Both the position numbers and the translations under genes were made by a program. DNA of 35,777 nucleotides from Natronomonas aquatica (GTDB lineage Archaea > Halobacteriota > Halobacteria > Halobacteriales > Haloarculaceae): contig NZ_JAHLKM010000025.1 in NCBI RefSeq assembly GCF_024449025.1, positions 1-35,777 of the forward strand, read 5' to 3'. The notes below the pieces were generated by a model. It searched no databases. It was not told the DNA's origin and saw only the letters and a list, made by a program, of their open reading frames with translations. Below, one piece after another: positions 7,723-14,522 of the stretch; the first letter of the stretch is position 1, and every line of letters begins with the position of its first letter.

Positions 7723-8928
7723 ATGTCCGAGTCACTTCCCACTGAATCCGATCTGCCGGCGGCGTTGACGACCCGCGATCAATGGCTCTGTTGGCGAGCC
7801 GAAGAGCGGGATGGAAAAATAACAAAAGTGCCGGTCGATCCCAACTCTGGAAGCTTCGCGTCGACGACGGATTCGGCGACCTGGAGCGACTTCGAGACAG
7901 CAACTGATCGGGCTCGAAACAGGTCTGCCGACGGCATTGGATTCGTCTTTACTGATGAGGACCCGATTGTCGGCGTTAATCTCGATGACTGCCGGATCCC
8001 CGAAACCGGGAAGACTCGTGAGTGGGCGACAGATATCATCGATCGGCTTGAGTCATTCACTGAAATCAGCCCCTCGGGAACCGGCTATCACGTCCTCGTC
8101 GATGGTTCACTTCCGGATGATCGAAACCGGAAGGGCGATATCGAATGCTACGAGACGGCTCGCTTTTTTACCGTCACCGGCGACCACGTCGATGGCACAC
8201 CGATGACCGTCGAATCGCGAACGGAGGCACTCGAAGCCGTTCACAGCGAGTATCTGCGTGAAGACGACTCCGAGGCGTCGACAGAGGGAAGCAACGGCGA
8301 GAAGACCACGATCGGCCGGACAGAGACTGACGCAACGCCGGGCTCGTCACTCTCCGATCAGGACCTCATCAAACGGGCGAAAAACGCCGCCAACGGTGAG
8401 AAGTTCGCCCGCCTGTGGCGAGGGAGTACAGCCGGCTACGAGAGCCACTCAGAGGCAGACATGGCGCTGTGTGCATTGCTGGCGTTCTGGACGGGCGGTG
8501 ACGCTGCCCAGATGGATCGGCTGTTCCGTGATTCTGGGCTGTGTCGTGAGAAGTGGGACGAACGGCACTTCGCGGACGGCAGCACCTACGGCGAGAAGAC
8601 GATCGAACGGGCAATCGCCGGGACTGACGAGTTCTACGAACCGACAGAGGCGTCAGAGAGGGATGCACCGAGCAACCAGACAGCCAATACGGACGTCGGA
8701 ACTGCCCCCCCGACAGCGACGTCTCTCCGGGCGGCACAACGGCGTGAGGCTGATCATCTACGCCGAATCGAAGAACTCGAATCGAAACTTCAGAATGCGA
8801 TCGATGAAATCGACCAGCTGGAAACGGAACTTGAGGCCGAGCGCGAGCGACGTCGTGAACTGAAAGCGGAATTCGATAGCAAGCATAATACCGATTCCTC
8901 CGAAGAGCGATCGTGGCTCCCGTGGTGA
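7723..8928 (+). CDS. PrimPol-like replication protein (NrS-1 polymerase-like N-domain)
   Basis: A protein of about 401 residues resembling the primase-polymerase family of archaeal and viral mobile elements. The N-terminal half carries the ordered motifs: WLCWRAEERDGKITKVPVDP, then GIGFVFTDEDPIVGVNLDDCR (motif I region), SPSGTGYHVLVDG (motif II) and ARFFTVTGDHV (motif III). In homologues I remember, motif I reads DLDDC; here residue 86 is Asn, so one metal-binding Asp seems replaced. Residues 200 to 310 form the helical region typical after the catalytic domain (DMALCALLAFWTGGDAAQMDRLFRDSGLCREKWDERH). A coiled coil (about 340-390, heptads of Leu and Glu) leads to the end SWLPW. No helicase domain is fused, so unwinding would need a partner. 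It lies beside the repeat region, which suits replication of the element. An IS630 element is inserted one base after the stop codon. Confidence 0.75.
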   Translation: MSESLPTESDLPAALTTRDQWLCWRAEERDGKITKVPVDPNSGSFASTTDSATWSDFETATDRARNRSADGIGFVFTDEDPIVGVNLDDCRIPETGKTREWATDIIDRLESFTEISPSGTGYHVLVDGSLPDDRNRKGDIECYETARFFTVTGDHVDGTPMTVESRTEALEAVHSEYLREDDSEASTEGSNGEKTTIGRTETDATPGSSLSDQDLIKRAKNAANGEKFARLWRGSTAGYESHSEADMALCALLAFWTGGDAAQMDRLFRDSGLCREKWDERHFADGSTYGEKTIERAIAGTDEFYEPTEASERDAPSNQTANTDVGTAPPTATSLRAAQRREADHLRRIEELESKLQNAIDEIDQLETELEAERERRRELKAEFDSKHNTDSSEERSWLPW

Positions 8929-8931
8929 TAC

Positions 8932-9449
8932 TCACGGACATAGATACGCGGATAGTTGTGGAGGCTCGAGATTGTCGAGTGCTGAGAGAGCAGCATCCTG
9001 CAGCTTGTCAAGATTCTCAAACAGTCGATTACCGAGAGCTTGATTGAGCTTTCTCCAGCACTCTTCCGTGGGGTTCAGCTCCGGTGAACCCCGCGGAAGG
9101 TAACACAGTTCGATTGGTGTGTCTTCAACGAACTCCTGCACTGCGTTGGCTGTGAAATACGACGCGTTATCCAGGACAACACAGATTTTCTCGCCGAATT
9201 CAGTCTGGAGAGCATCTAGCAATCGAATTGTGGTGTCGCTGTTGAAGTTCTCCTCACAGGGCAGAAAGAACGTTTCACCAGCATCACTCACCGCACCAAG
9301 CAATTTGATACTGTCCCACTTGCCCGTCACTGACAGTGACGGGCGCTCTCCCTCTGGAAACCACGCATAAATTAGCGTCGAGAGAACCTGACGCGTTTGA
9401 TCTATGGTCAGGACTGTGTATTCGTCGTCCAAATTGTTGCGCTTTTTTT
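8932..9449 (-). CDS. IS630 transposase, catalytic part (orfB frame)
   Basis: This frame encodes the DDE catalytic domain. The expected acidic residues are visible: Asp in VLTIDQTRQV, Asp in VVLDNASYFTANA, and Glu in SPELNPTEECWRKLNQAL. It ends at YLCP with its stop codon just inside the left inverted repeat. It has no credible start of its own; the text becomes transposase-like only after the seven-A run at 9443-9449 (minus strand), where it joins the upstream orfA frame by a -1 shift, giving EGFKKKRNNLDDEYTV. A frameshifted fusion product is therefore the likely enzyme. Confidence 0.75.
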
Positions 9450-9953
9450 GAACCCTTCCTGCCAGGCTTCCTGCGCACGCTCGTCGGACTTGTAGTACTC
9501 CGGCCGGGCTGTCTTCCAAGACAGACCGGCCTCGGACATCAGCCGGCGGACATGACGCTCGCAGTATTCGACGTTGAATTCTTCACGAAGGTAGTAGCGT
9601 GCAAGTGGCACAGACCACGCGGGCGCGTCGATTCCACTTTCTTCGGGTGGATTATGCAGGGCTTCAATGAACTGCTCGTGCTCTTGCTCTGTGAGTTCAG
9701 GTGATTTTCCGTCGCGTGGTTCGCCGTAGACAACTTCCTCGAACGGCTCTTCGTCGAGCCGTTCGAGTCGCTGGAACCATTTCGAGGCCCAACTGCTCGA
9801 AAACCCGTACAGCTCTGCCGCGCCTTTCTGACTCAGCTCATCGATCTCCTTGAACGTGATTGCTGCCATCAGTCGCTTTACTGCGTCTCCATCGTCCACT
9901 TTCGACAATGTTTCTCGGAGATCATCAGCAGAGACGTTTTCCAAGTTCGCCAT
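9408..9953 (-). CDS. IS630 transposase, DNA-binding part (orfA)
   Basis: The N-terminal part of the transposase, about 181 residues. It begins MANLENVSADDLRETL and contains a helix-turn-helix (KGAAELYGFSSSWASKWFQRLERL) and a second HTH-like region (LAEYYLRE-type helix followed by CERHVRRLMSEAGLSWKTARPEYYKSD), as is usual for IS630 transposases that bind their inverted repeats. The frame continues about a dozen codons past the A-run and stops after TNTQS. The DDE domain is in the -1 frame beyond 9443-9449. Either ribosomal or transcriptional slippage at the homopolymer makes a full protein, or the element carries an inactivating frameshift. Confidence 0.75.
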   Translation of the reverse strand: MANLENVSADDLRETLSKVDDGDAVKRLMAAITFKEIDELSQKGAAELYGFSSSWASKWFQRLERLDEEPFEEVVYGEPRDGKSPELTEQEHEQFIEALHNPPEESGIDAPAWSVPLARYYLREEFNVEYCERHVRRLMSEAGLSWKTARPEYYKSDERAQEAWQEGFKKSATIWTTNTQS

Positions 9954-10073
9954 ACAGAGACAAGTGGCTCAAGATACACGTATCTTTAGCCGTCAGTATG
10001 AATATACGCCCTGCATTTAGCACGCTGTTGAGCCCTATCCTATCCTGAAACAGAATACACCATAGCTCTGAAG

Positions 10074-10100
10074 CCGTACTGTCTGTACGGCGTTTTATAT
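10074..10100 (+). promoter_or_regulatory. Promoter with dyad: CCGTAC-tgtct-GTACGG and TATA box
   Basis: A 6-bp perfect dyad (10074-10079 and 10085-10090) directly abuts TTTTATAT (10093-10100). Transcription would start near 10122, four bases before the lipoprotein ATG, giving a leaderless message. The dyad covers the BRE position and could be an operator. Confidence 0.55.
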
Positions 10101-10125
10101 AGGAGACCGGGAGGAGTACCCGTGA

Positions 10126-11139
10126 ATGTTCGAAGAGCACTATACGCGACGACGTGTACTGCGTCGGGTCGGAACAGCAAGTCTGGCAACGGTACCTACC
10201 TTATCGGGCTGTCTCGGTTCGGGTGAGTCGGATACCTCCGAAACGCCTGCTTCGACGACAGACACCACGTCCGAATCACAGACGAGCGATCCAGACTCGG
10301 CAAGTGATCCAAACCCGGATGCGTGGACTGAATACGCGGCGAAACCGTACGCACAGTTCTCGCCACATCCGGACGAGATCGGGAGTTCGATGAATCATTT
10401 CACCTGTACCTTACCAGCCGTTGCCCTCCAGCACAGCGCGGCATTCGGCGACGCAGAAGGCCGATTTGCTGCGAATTGGATCGAAACTCCTCCCGGTGCC
10501 TCACCAGAGTCGACACATTTCAATATCTGGACGAACTCGACACGCTGTATCGGCGGTGCGTTCGACAAAGAGCCGGTAGTCGATCGTTTTGAGTCGTTCT
10601 CCTTCGAGAAGCTTGACCCATACAAGGAATTTGAACTGTATGCCGGCTCAACGAGCGGAATCTCTCTCCAAGTAACTGCCGTGCGAAACGGGTGGCTGTT
10701 AATAACGTTCCCGTCAGATATGCCGGAAGGGAAACAAAAGGTTCGGCACCTCATCGATCTGTGTCTCGAGGATACGACCCCGTACTACCGATCTACTGAA
10801 CCCTTCACGGATTTGGTCGAATATCTTCCACAGGGTGTTTTCACCCGCGTGTATCCGAACGTTTCCGAACTTAATCCACGGCTTCCCAGAAAGCAGATCG
10901 AAATAGCGGGAGAAGCGCTGTTGTTTGACGGCCAGTACGAACCCGCAATGGGCGTTATTGTTCTCGGATTTCGAGACGATATCGACGATCCGAGGCGTGT
11001 CATCGAAGAGTCGTCCGAGCACATGACGTCATTCACGCGTCTTTCCCTCCGAGACCACGAAACTGAGATTAGGGCGCCGTCCAACCGAATCCTCATACTG
11101 GAAGGGCCTGCCGATCCCGAAGCGGTATTCAGTGCCTGA
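10126..11139 (+). CDS. Tat-exported lipoprotein, function unknown
   Basis: A protein of 337 residues with the Tat motif TRRRVLRR, a short hydrophobic region and the lipobox TLSGC near residue 29, followed by a Ser/Thr/Asp-rich tether to about residue 65. The mature part has no repeat or enzymatic signature that I recognise. It is acidic, contains WTEYAAKPYAQFSPHPDEIGSSMNHF near its start and probably folds as an alpha/beta domain. It would sit on the outer face of the membrane. It follows the IS element and reads toward the winged-helix gene. Its strong TATA-type promoter suggests expression. Confidence 0.75.
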   Translation: MFEEHYTRRRVLRRVGTASLATVPTLSGCLGSGESDTSETPASTTDTTSESQTSDPDSASDPNPDAWTEYAAKPYAQFSPHPDEIGSSMNHFTCTLPAVALQHSAAFGDAEGRFAANWIETPPGASPESTHFNIWTNSTRCIGGAFDKEPVVDRFESFSFEKLDPYKEFELYAGSTSGISLQVTAVRNGWLLITFPSDMPEGKQKVRHLIDLCLEDTTPYYRSTEPFTDLVEYLPQGVFTRVYPNVSELNPRLPRKQIEIAGEALLFDGQYEPAMGVIVLGFRDDIDDPRRVIEESSEHMTSFTRLSLRDHETEIRAPSNRILILEGPADPEAVFSA

Positions 11140-11315
11140 TAGGGATCAAAACGAACGCGGATCTTAACGAGAGAATTCAGCTACAAAACAATAGAGACAA
11201 TCCTGTGTGCCGAACGCTATGCCCTCTTGACCTGAGATTTCAGAAACCACCCAACTAATATACAACAATAGATTAGAAGCTCGGTAGAACCCCTGCTGTC
11301 TGATAAATCATATAG

Positions 11316-11573
11316 TCAGATCTCTCGTGGGTCCGCAACGAATCGGTATAGTCCTCGATTGACTTTTTCAACCCATCCTGCATCAACCAAGCCGTTTAGC
11401 GCTCGGTTGATGTATTGCCGCCGGATGCCGAGTTCCTCCTCAAGCCGTTTCGGATTCGCGTATCCCCATGGCTGTTCTTCCTCTCTATTCTCCTTGAGCA
11501 CATCAAGGATGGCCTCTTGGCGCTCGTTTGGTTCGAAGTTCTCGTTGACCATCTTACTGGTGAGTATGCTCAT
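11316..11573 (-). CDS. Small winged-helix DNA-binding protein
   Basis: An 85-residue protein, almost entirely one winged-helix domain: helix 1 NERQEAILDVLKENRE, helix-turn-helix PKRLEEELGIRRQYINRALNGLVDAGWV, wing EKVNRGLYRFV. Such regulators are common in haloarchaeal mobile regions. It is transcribed away from the RAMP operon, from a shared intergenic region of about 100 bases before the structured RNA begins, so regulating that operon is a reasonable guess. The start could be MSILTSK (11573) or the internal Met of MVNENFEPNE (11552). Confidence 0.7.
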   Translation of the reverse strand: MSILTSKMVNENFEPNERQEAILDVLKENREEEQPWGYANPKRLEEELGIRRQYINRALNGLVDAGWVEKVNRGLYRFVADPREI

Positions 11574-11682
11574 GTTCCACTTACAGTTTCGGGAGAACTA
11601 TCAAAGTAAATCACGTTTAATGTTCTATTTAATGTTACAAAGTAACTATTAAGTGAACAGAGGATATAGGTGAGAGTGAGAA

Positions 11683-11800
11683 GTGCGGGCTGCCTCAAAG
11701 GTGAGGCCGGTGCTGGAGACACCGACCCCGCGCTTCGGTACCTGACCGAAGCATGAAGAAATCACACTGCGCCGGACTTGAAGACTCCGGCACGACGCAC
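11683..11800 (+). ncRNA. Structured RNA or leader upstream of the RAMP operon
   Basis: Within 120 bases there are four clear hairpins. GCCTCA/TGAGGC pairs 11692-11697 with 11702-11707 around AAGG. CGGTG/CACCG pairs 11708-11712 with 11720-11724 around a 7-base loop CTGGAGA. GCTTCGGT/ACCGAAGC pairs 11732-11739 with 11745-11752, a perfect 8-bp stem. GCCGGA/TCCGGC pairs 11771-11776 with 11786-11791. The 5' end GTGCGGG (11683-11689) can close the first two hairpins by pairing with CCCGCGC (11727-11733), or its GTGCG can close the whole structure with CGCAC (11796-11800). The outline recalls a tRNA with a long variable arm, but the T-loop consensus is missing, so it is not a normal tRNA. AT-rich promoter-like sequence lies at 11615-11655. 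No poly-T end follows, so it may be part of the operon mRNA. An overlapping 30-codon frame (11753-11845) is an alternative explanation for part of it. Confidence 0.6.
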
Positions 11801-11822
11801 GTAGAGTCCTCAAATCAACAAC

Positions 11823-11828
11823 GGAGGG
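11823..11828 (+). promoter_or_regulatory. Shine-Dalgarno site of the Cas7-like gene
   Basis: GGAGGG lies six bases before the ATG at 11835. A strong ribosome binding site after a leader of about 150 bases is unusual in a group where leaderless mRNAs dominate, and it decides this start. Confidence 0.7.
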
Positions 11829-11834
11829 CGGACA

Positions 11835-12701
11835 ATGCAGACTGACGAGATCGGATCCGATCTCTACGTCAGATTGCAAACCGACCTGCTGGTCATCGGC
11901 GACTCGATTATGACCGATAGACACCATGCCAGCAACGGCAACTACCAGGCGGACGACCCCCAGAACCAGATCGGCGGGATCATTCCTGCTTTCTCGCTTT
12001 CCGGCTGGCTCCGACACGGGATGGAAGCCGTCGTTCAGCAGTACGGCGGGACGGCCTGCCACCCTGGCGAGGCGAACGCGAACTTCATGCGAAGTGACGT
12101 CTACGAGCGTGATCTTGACGATGGATATCACAAGAAGGGTGCGTGCATCGACGATCCCGAAGACGACGCGGGCTGTGTGATTTTTGATCTTTTCGGCGGG
12201 TTTGGTGATATACCCGGAAAGATGATGCGTCGTCCAATCCAGTTCTCGCCGGTCCGCTCGAACGTGGACTACACCCGCGGGCAGGCCGAAGGGCACTACC
12301 GCCAGCTTAGTCGTAACGTCGTGAGCCGCAACGACGAGGATCATCGGAAACCACTTCGGAACGCCGAAATCGATGCTGTAGCGAACCTCGACGGAACGTG
12401 GCATCTCTCACTTCGAGAGATGAAACCGGCGTTCGTCGGGCTTCTCATTGAGGCCCTCGACTTTTTCGACGCTCACAAGACTGACTTCATGCACCAACTC
12501 GGCGGTGCGCGGAACTTCGGTGCTGGAATCGTCGAGTGTGCGCTCATCAATCCACTTTATGAGGAACGCGAACTGAAGCGCGTCTTCAACCGCGGAAAGG
12601 GCAATACGAACGCGATGGACGAGAAGGACGAGCAGTGGGCAGCTGAGTTTCAACCAGCCTTCGTCGACGCGCTCACGGAACGTATTTCAGAGGGGCCATA
12701 G
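11835..12701 (+). CDS. Cas7-like RAMP protein of a derived class 1 (HRAMP-like) system
   Basis: A protein of 288 residues with the hallmarks of a Cas7/RAMP backbone subunit. The first strand (LYVRLQTDLLVIGDSI) leads to a loop and the sequence IIPAFSLSGWLRHGMEAVV (about 48-66), equivalent to the IPGSSLKGxLR helix of Csm3, Csf2 and related Cas7 proteins. A Cys/His-bearing insertion follows (CHPGEAN, GACIDDPEDDAGC, about 74-115), and GGARNFGAGIVECAL (about 221-236) matches the glycine-rich loop at the end of the RRM-like fold. In known systems Cas7 subunits polymerise along guide RNA. Type III and IV relatives come to mind, but the gene company (two further RAMP-operon genes, no large subunit, no cas1/2, no array) fits the haloarchaeal HRAMP locus best. 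The structured RNA lies directly upstream. The next gene starts one base after the stop. Confidence 0.65.
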   Translation: MQTDEIGSDLYVRLQTDLLVIGDSIMTDRHHASNGNYQADDPQNQIGGIIPAFSLSGWLRHGMEAVVQQYGGTACHPGEANANFMRSDVYERDLDDGYHKKGACIDDPEDDAGCVIFDLFGGFGDIPGKMMRRPIQFSPVRSNVDYTRGQAEGHYRQLSRNVVSRNDEDHRKPLRNAEIDAVANLDGTWHLSLREMKPAFVGLLIEALDFFDAHKTDFMHQLGGARNFGAGIVECALINPLYEERELKRVFNRGKGNTNAMDEKDEQWAAEFQPAFVDALTERISEGP

Positions 12702-12702
12702 C

Positions 12703-13485
12703 ATGGCAGAGAATGCAACACTCAGTGACTTTGAGGACGACGGCAGCCAAAACGTGATGGTCACGGCTTACCGTCACGATGCCCACAAACTCAACGGAGA
12801 ATCTCACAGGAATGCACCAGAAACCCTCGACGGTGTGTCTGTCAACCAGACCGTGCCGCTCGGCGCAGACGCCGATGCATCGGCCTTGAGCAGGCCGTCT
12901 GGCGACCCCAAAAAAACAGTCGATAATCACGAGACGCACTATCGGCTCTCGCTGTTGACCGGTGAGAGTACCTACGATCCAGACGTGTTCGCTCGTTCGG
13001 TACTTTCTGAGGCTATCAGCGGTCTGCTAATCGGCTCGGATCCCCATGCGATGCATCGAACCTGGCTTGCCTCCGATGTGGCCAGCGGCTTCAACGAGAG
13101 CGTCTACCATCCGTATACGAGTCTGAAGTACCACACGCTCCTTGTGGCGGCACTGCTTGACAACTACCGCGATGGACACGCCTTCGAGGATCTGTTGTTG
13201 ATCGTCGATTCTCCACGCGAAATCGAGACGTTACGGACTATCTATACCGGGGACCGGTTCTCATTACGGATCGATACGGAAGCTGATGGCAATCCGTGGG
13301 CCCGCCTCGGGAGCCGACCGTGGCGATCGTGGGCATCTACATGGACGCGACTGACAGCTCACCCGCTGGACACTGCCCACAACGAGTACGATCGGATACT
13401 GGATGCGAACCTCCGACGAATCTGGAGTTGGTCAACAGCACTCCAGTACATCGAGGATTTCGAACAGTGGGGGATGTCGCCGTGA
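12703..13485 (+). CDS. Second protein of the RAMP operon, function unknown
   Basis: A protein of 260 residues between the two RAMP genes, with one base between it and the Cas7-like gene and a 4-base overlap with the next. It opens with a disordered acidic stretch and a strand-like MVTAYRHDAHKLNGESHRNAPETLDG. The middle has DPDVFARSVLSEAISGLLIGSDPHAMHRTWLASDV, and the C-terminal third is rich in Trp (PWRSWASTWTRL, RIWSWSTALQYIEDFEQW). I see no glycine-rich RAMP loop and no catalytic motif. Its position suits the uncharacterised conserved third component reported for HRAMP, perhaps acting as a small-subunit or adaptor. That role is inference. Confidence 0.6.
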   Translation: MAENATLSDFEDDGSQNVMVTAYRHDAHKLNGESHRNAPETLDGVSVNQTVPLGADADASALSRPSGDPKKTVDNHETHYRLSLLTGESTYDPDVFARSVLSEAISGLLIGSDPHAMHRTWLASDVASGFNESVYHPYTSLKYHTLLVAALLDNYRDGHAFEDLLLIVDSPREIETLRTIYTGDRFSLRIDTEADGNPWARLGSRPWRSWASTWTRLTAHPLDTAHNEYDRILDANLRRIWSWSTALQYIEDFEQWGMSP

Positions 13486-14390
13486 CGCGAATCCAGCAAC
13501 TACTCTGGGAGTTGGAGATGGATTACATCGGCCATCCCTACTACGTAAGCGGGAACGCGATCTTCCATGCACTCGCCGCTGAACTCGACTACGAGGTCAG
13601 TCGGCACCTGCACGCCAGCCACGGTATTTTCGTCCCCGGCGAGTACGGCACCTATCCCGACGAGCACTCTCAGGGTGGGATGAAACCCTACATGGGAACA
13701 TCACTATCAGATGTCGAAGCATACGACGACCTGTTCCTGTTTCGCCATCCCGATCAGCCGTGGCTGTTGGATAGTCGGGCACGCGACGCCCGCAACACAC
13801 ACGACATCCGTGTTCAACACCGGAACCCAGCATTGGCCCATGAGATGGTCATGGGCCAGCTCGATGACGCCCCCACAAACCGTCAGACATCGACATGGTA
13901 TCTCCACGCCTACGTGCATGCTGATGACCCGAATGTGCTCCCGCTTGACGAGGCTGCAGTTGATGGCCTCCAGTTCGGCGGCCGACGAAACTACGGCTAC
14001 GGATTGACTCGGTTACGGGACACACAAGTCATTGATCTGGAGAACTTGGATTACTCACGATTGGACGATGCCGACGAGTATCTTATTGAACTCGTGTCAC
14101 CGTTCGTGTTGACAAGCGAATATCCAAGGGCCGACGAGGATACTGTTCCGTGGTGGTGGCGTGTTGATCACGATGATGGGCTACGACGTCGTGTCGAGAA
14201 AATCGTCAAACAGCGAGATGCGTATCGTCTCGAGACGATCGACCACGGACAGGTAGTCGGATATGCTGGCGAGACGCCAATCAAGACAGCAAAAAAGGGC
14301 ATTCTTCGTGTCGGTACCCATCGAAAGTATGGATTCGGAGAGTTCCGCGTAAAACCACTCTCTTCCGCAGAACCACACCACGGGAGCTAG
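13482..14390 (+). CDS. Cas5-like (or Cas6-like) RAMP protein
   Basis: About 302 residues from a GTG start whose GTGA overlaps the previous stop, an arrangement that signals translational coupling. The next in-frame Met is at 13518 (MDYIGHPYYVSG). Longer frames upstream overlap the previous gene by almost 190 bases and are unlikely. Two glycine-rich loops of RAMP type are visible: LQFGGRRNYGYGLTRL (about 163-178) and VGTHRKYGFGEFRVKP (about 277-292), implying two RRM-like domains as in Cas5-type proteins of type III systems or in Cas6. An N-terminal HPYYVSGNAIFHALAAEL helix follows the first strand. A catalytic Cas6-type His cannot be assigned. In a Cas5 role it would cap the 5' end of a guide RNA on the Cas7 filament. 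Confidence 0.6.
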   Translation: MTRIQQLLWELEMDYIGHPYYVSGNAIFHALAAELDYEVSRHLHASHGIFVPGEYGTYPDEHSQGGMKPYMGTSLSDVEAYDDLFLFRHPDQPWLLDSRARDARNTHDIRVQHRNPALAHEMVMGQLDDAPTNRQTSTWYLHAYVHADDPNVLPLDEAAVDGLQFGGRRNYGYGLTRLRDTQVIDLENLDYSRLDDADEYLIELVSPFVLTSEYPRADEDTVPWWWRVDHDDGLRRRVEKIVKQRDAYRLETIDHGQVVGYAGETPIKTAKKGILRVGTHRKYGFGEFRVKPLSSAEPHHGS

Positions 14391-14393
14391 TCG

Positions 14394-14522
14394 ATGATGT
14401 CAGAACTGACGACCCGGTACTGCCAAAATGGTACGAACTACCAGGTTCAGCGGATGAATGCCGCGTTAGAGTCTGGCCCTTCGCGACTGTGTCAAGCTCA
14501 TCGAGTTCACAAATATATCTAA
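14394..14522 (+). pseudogene. Truncated fourth ORF of the RAMP operon
   Basis: Three bases after the previous stop a frame opens with MMSELTTRYCQNGTNYQVQRMN and runs 42 residues to VHKYI. Its stop overlaps the minus-strand stop codon of the methyltransferase gene, precisely where base composition switches to GC-rich chromosome. This looks like the 5' end of a longer operon gene cut by the recombination that set the island boundary. The missing part could be the nuclease expected in such loci. It is too short to identify. Confidence 0.45.

Larger units (their letters stand above)
8931..9996 (-). mobile_element. IS630-family insertion sequence, complete
   Basis: A 1066-base element with imperfect terminal inverted repeats: left end CTCACGGACATAGATACGCG (8931-8950) and right end, read inward on the minus strand, CTGACGGCTAAAGATACGTG (9996-9977), 15 of 20 matching. 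It is flanked by TA on both sides (8929-8930 and 9997-9998), the target duplication characteristic of IS630/Tc1-mariner elements. The transposase occupies nearly its whole length, in two frames on the minus strand. Both ends are intact, so insertion is probably fairly recent. Confidence 0.85.

Noticed and set aside
11683-11800. Calling the structured RNA a tRNA gene
   Set aside because: No TTCRANY T-loop, no proper 7-bp acceptor pairing at the 3' side and extra unpaired bases; the resemblance is only in outline.
11649-12404. Minus-strand 251-residue frame over the leader and Cas7-like gene
   Set aside because: It is antisense to a well-supported gene and its start and composition are not credible.
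13296-13481. Upstream extension of the Cas5-like gene
   Set aside because: It would overlap the previous gene by about 190 bases; the GTG at 13482 gives the usual 4-base coupling.
11600-14520. CRISPR array near the RAMP operon
   Set aside because: No regularly spaced direct repeats are present; the hairpins in the leader are all different.
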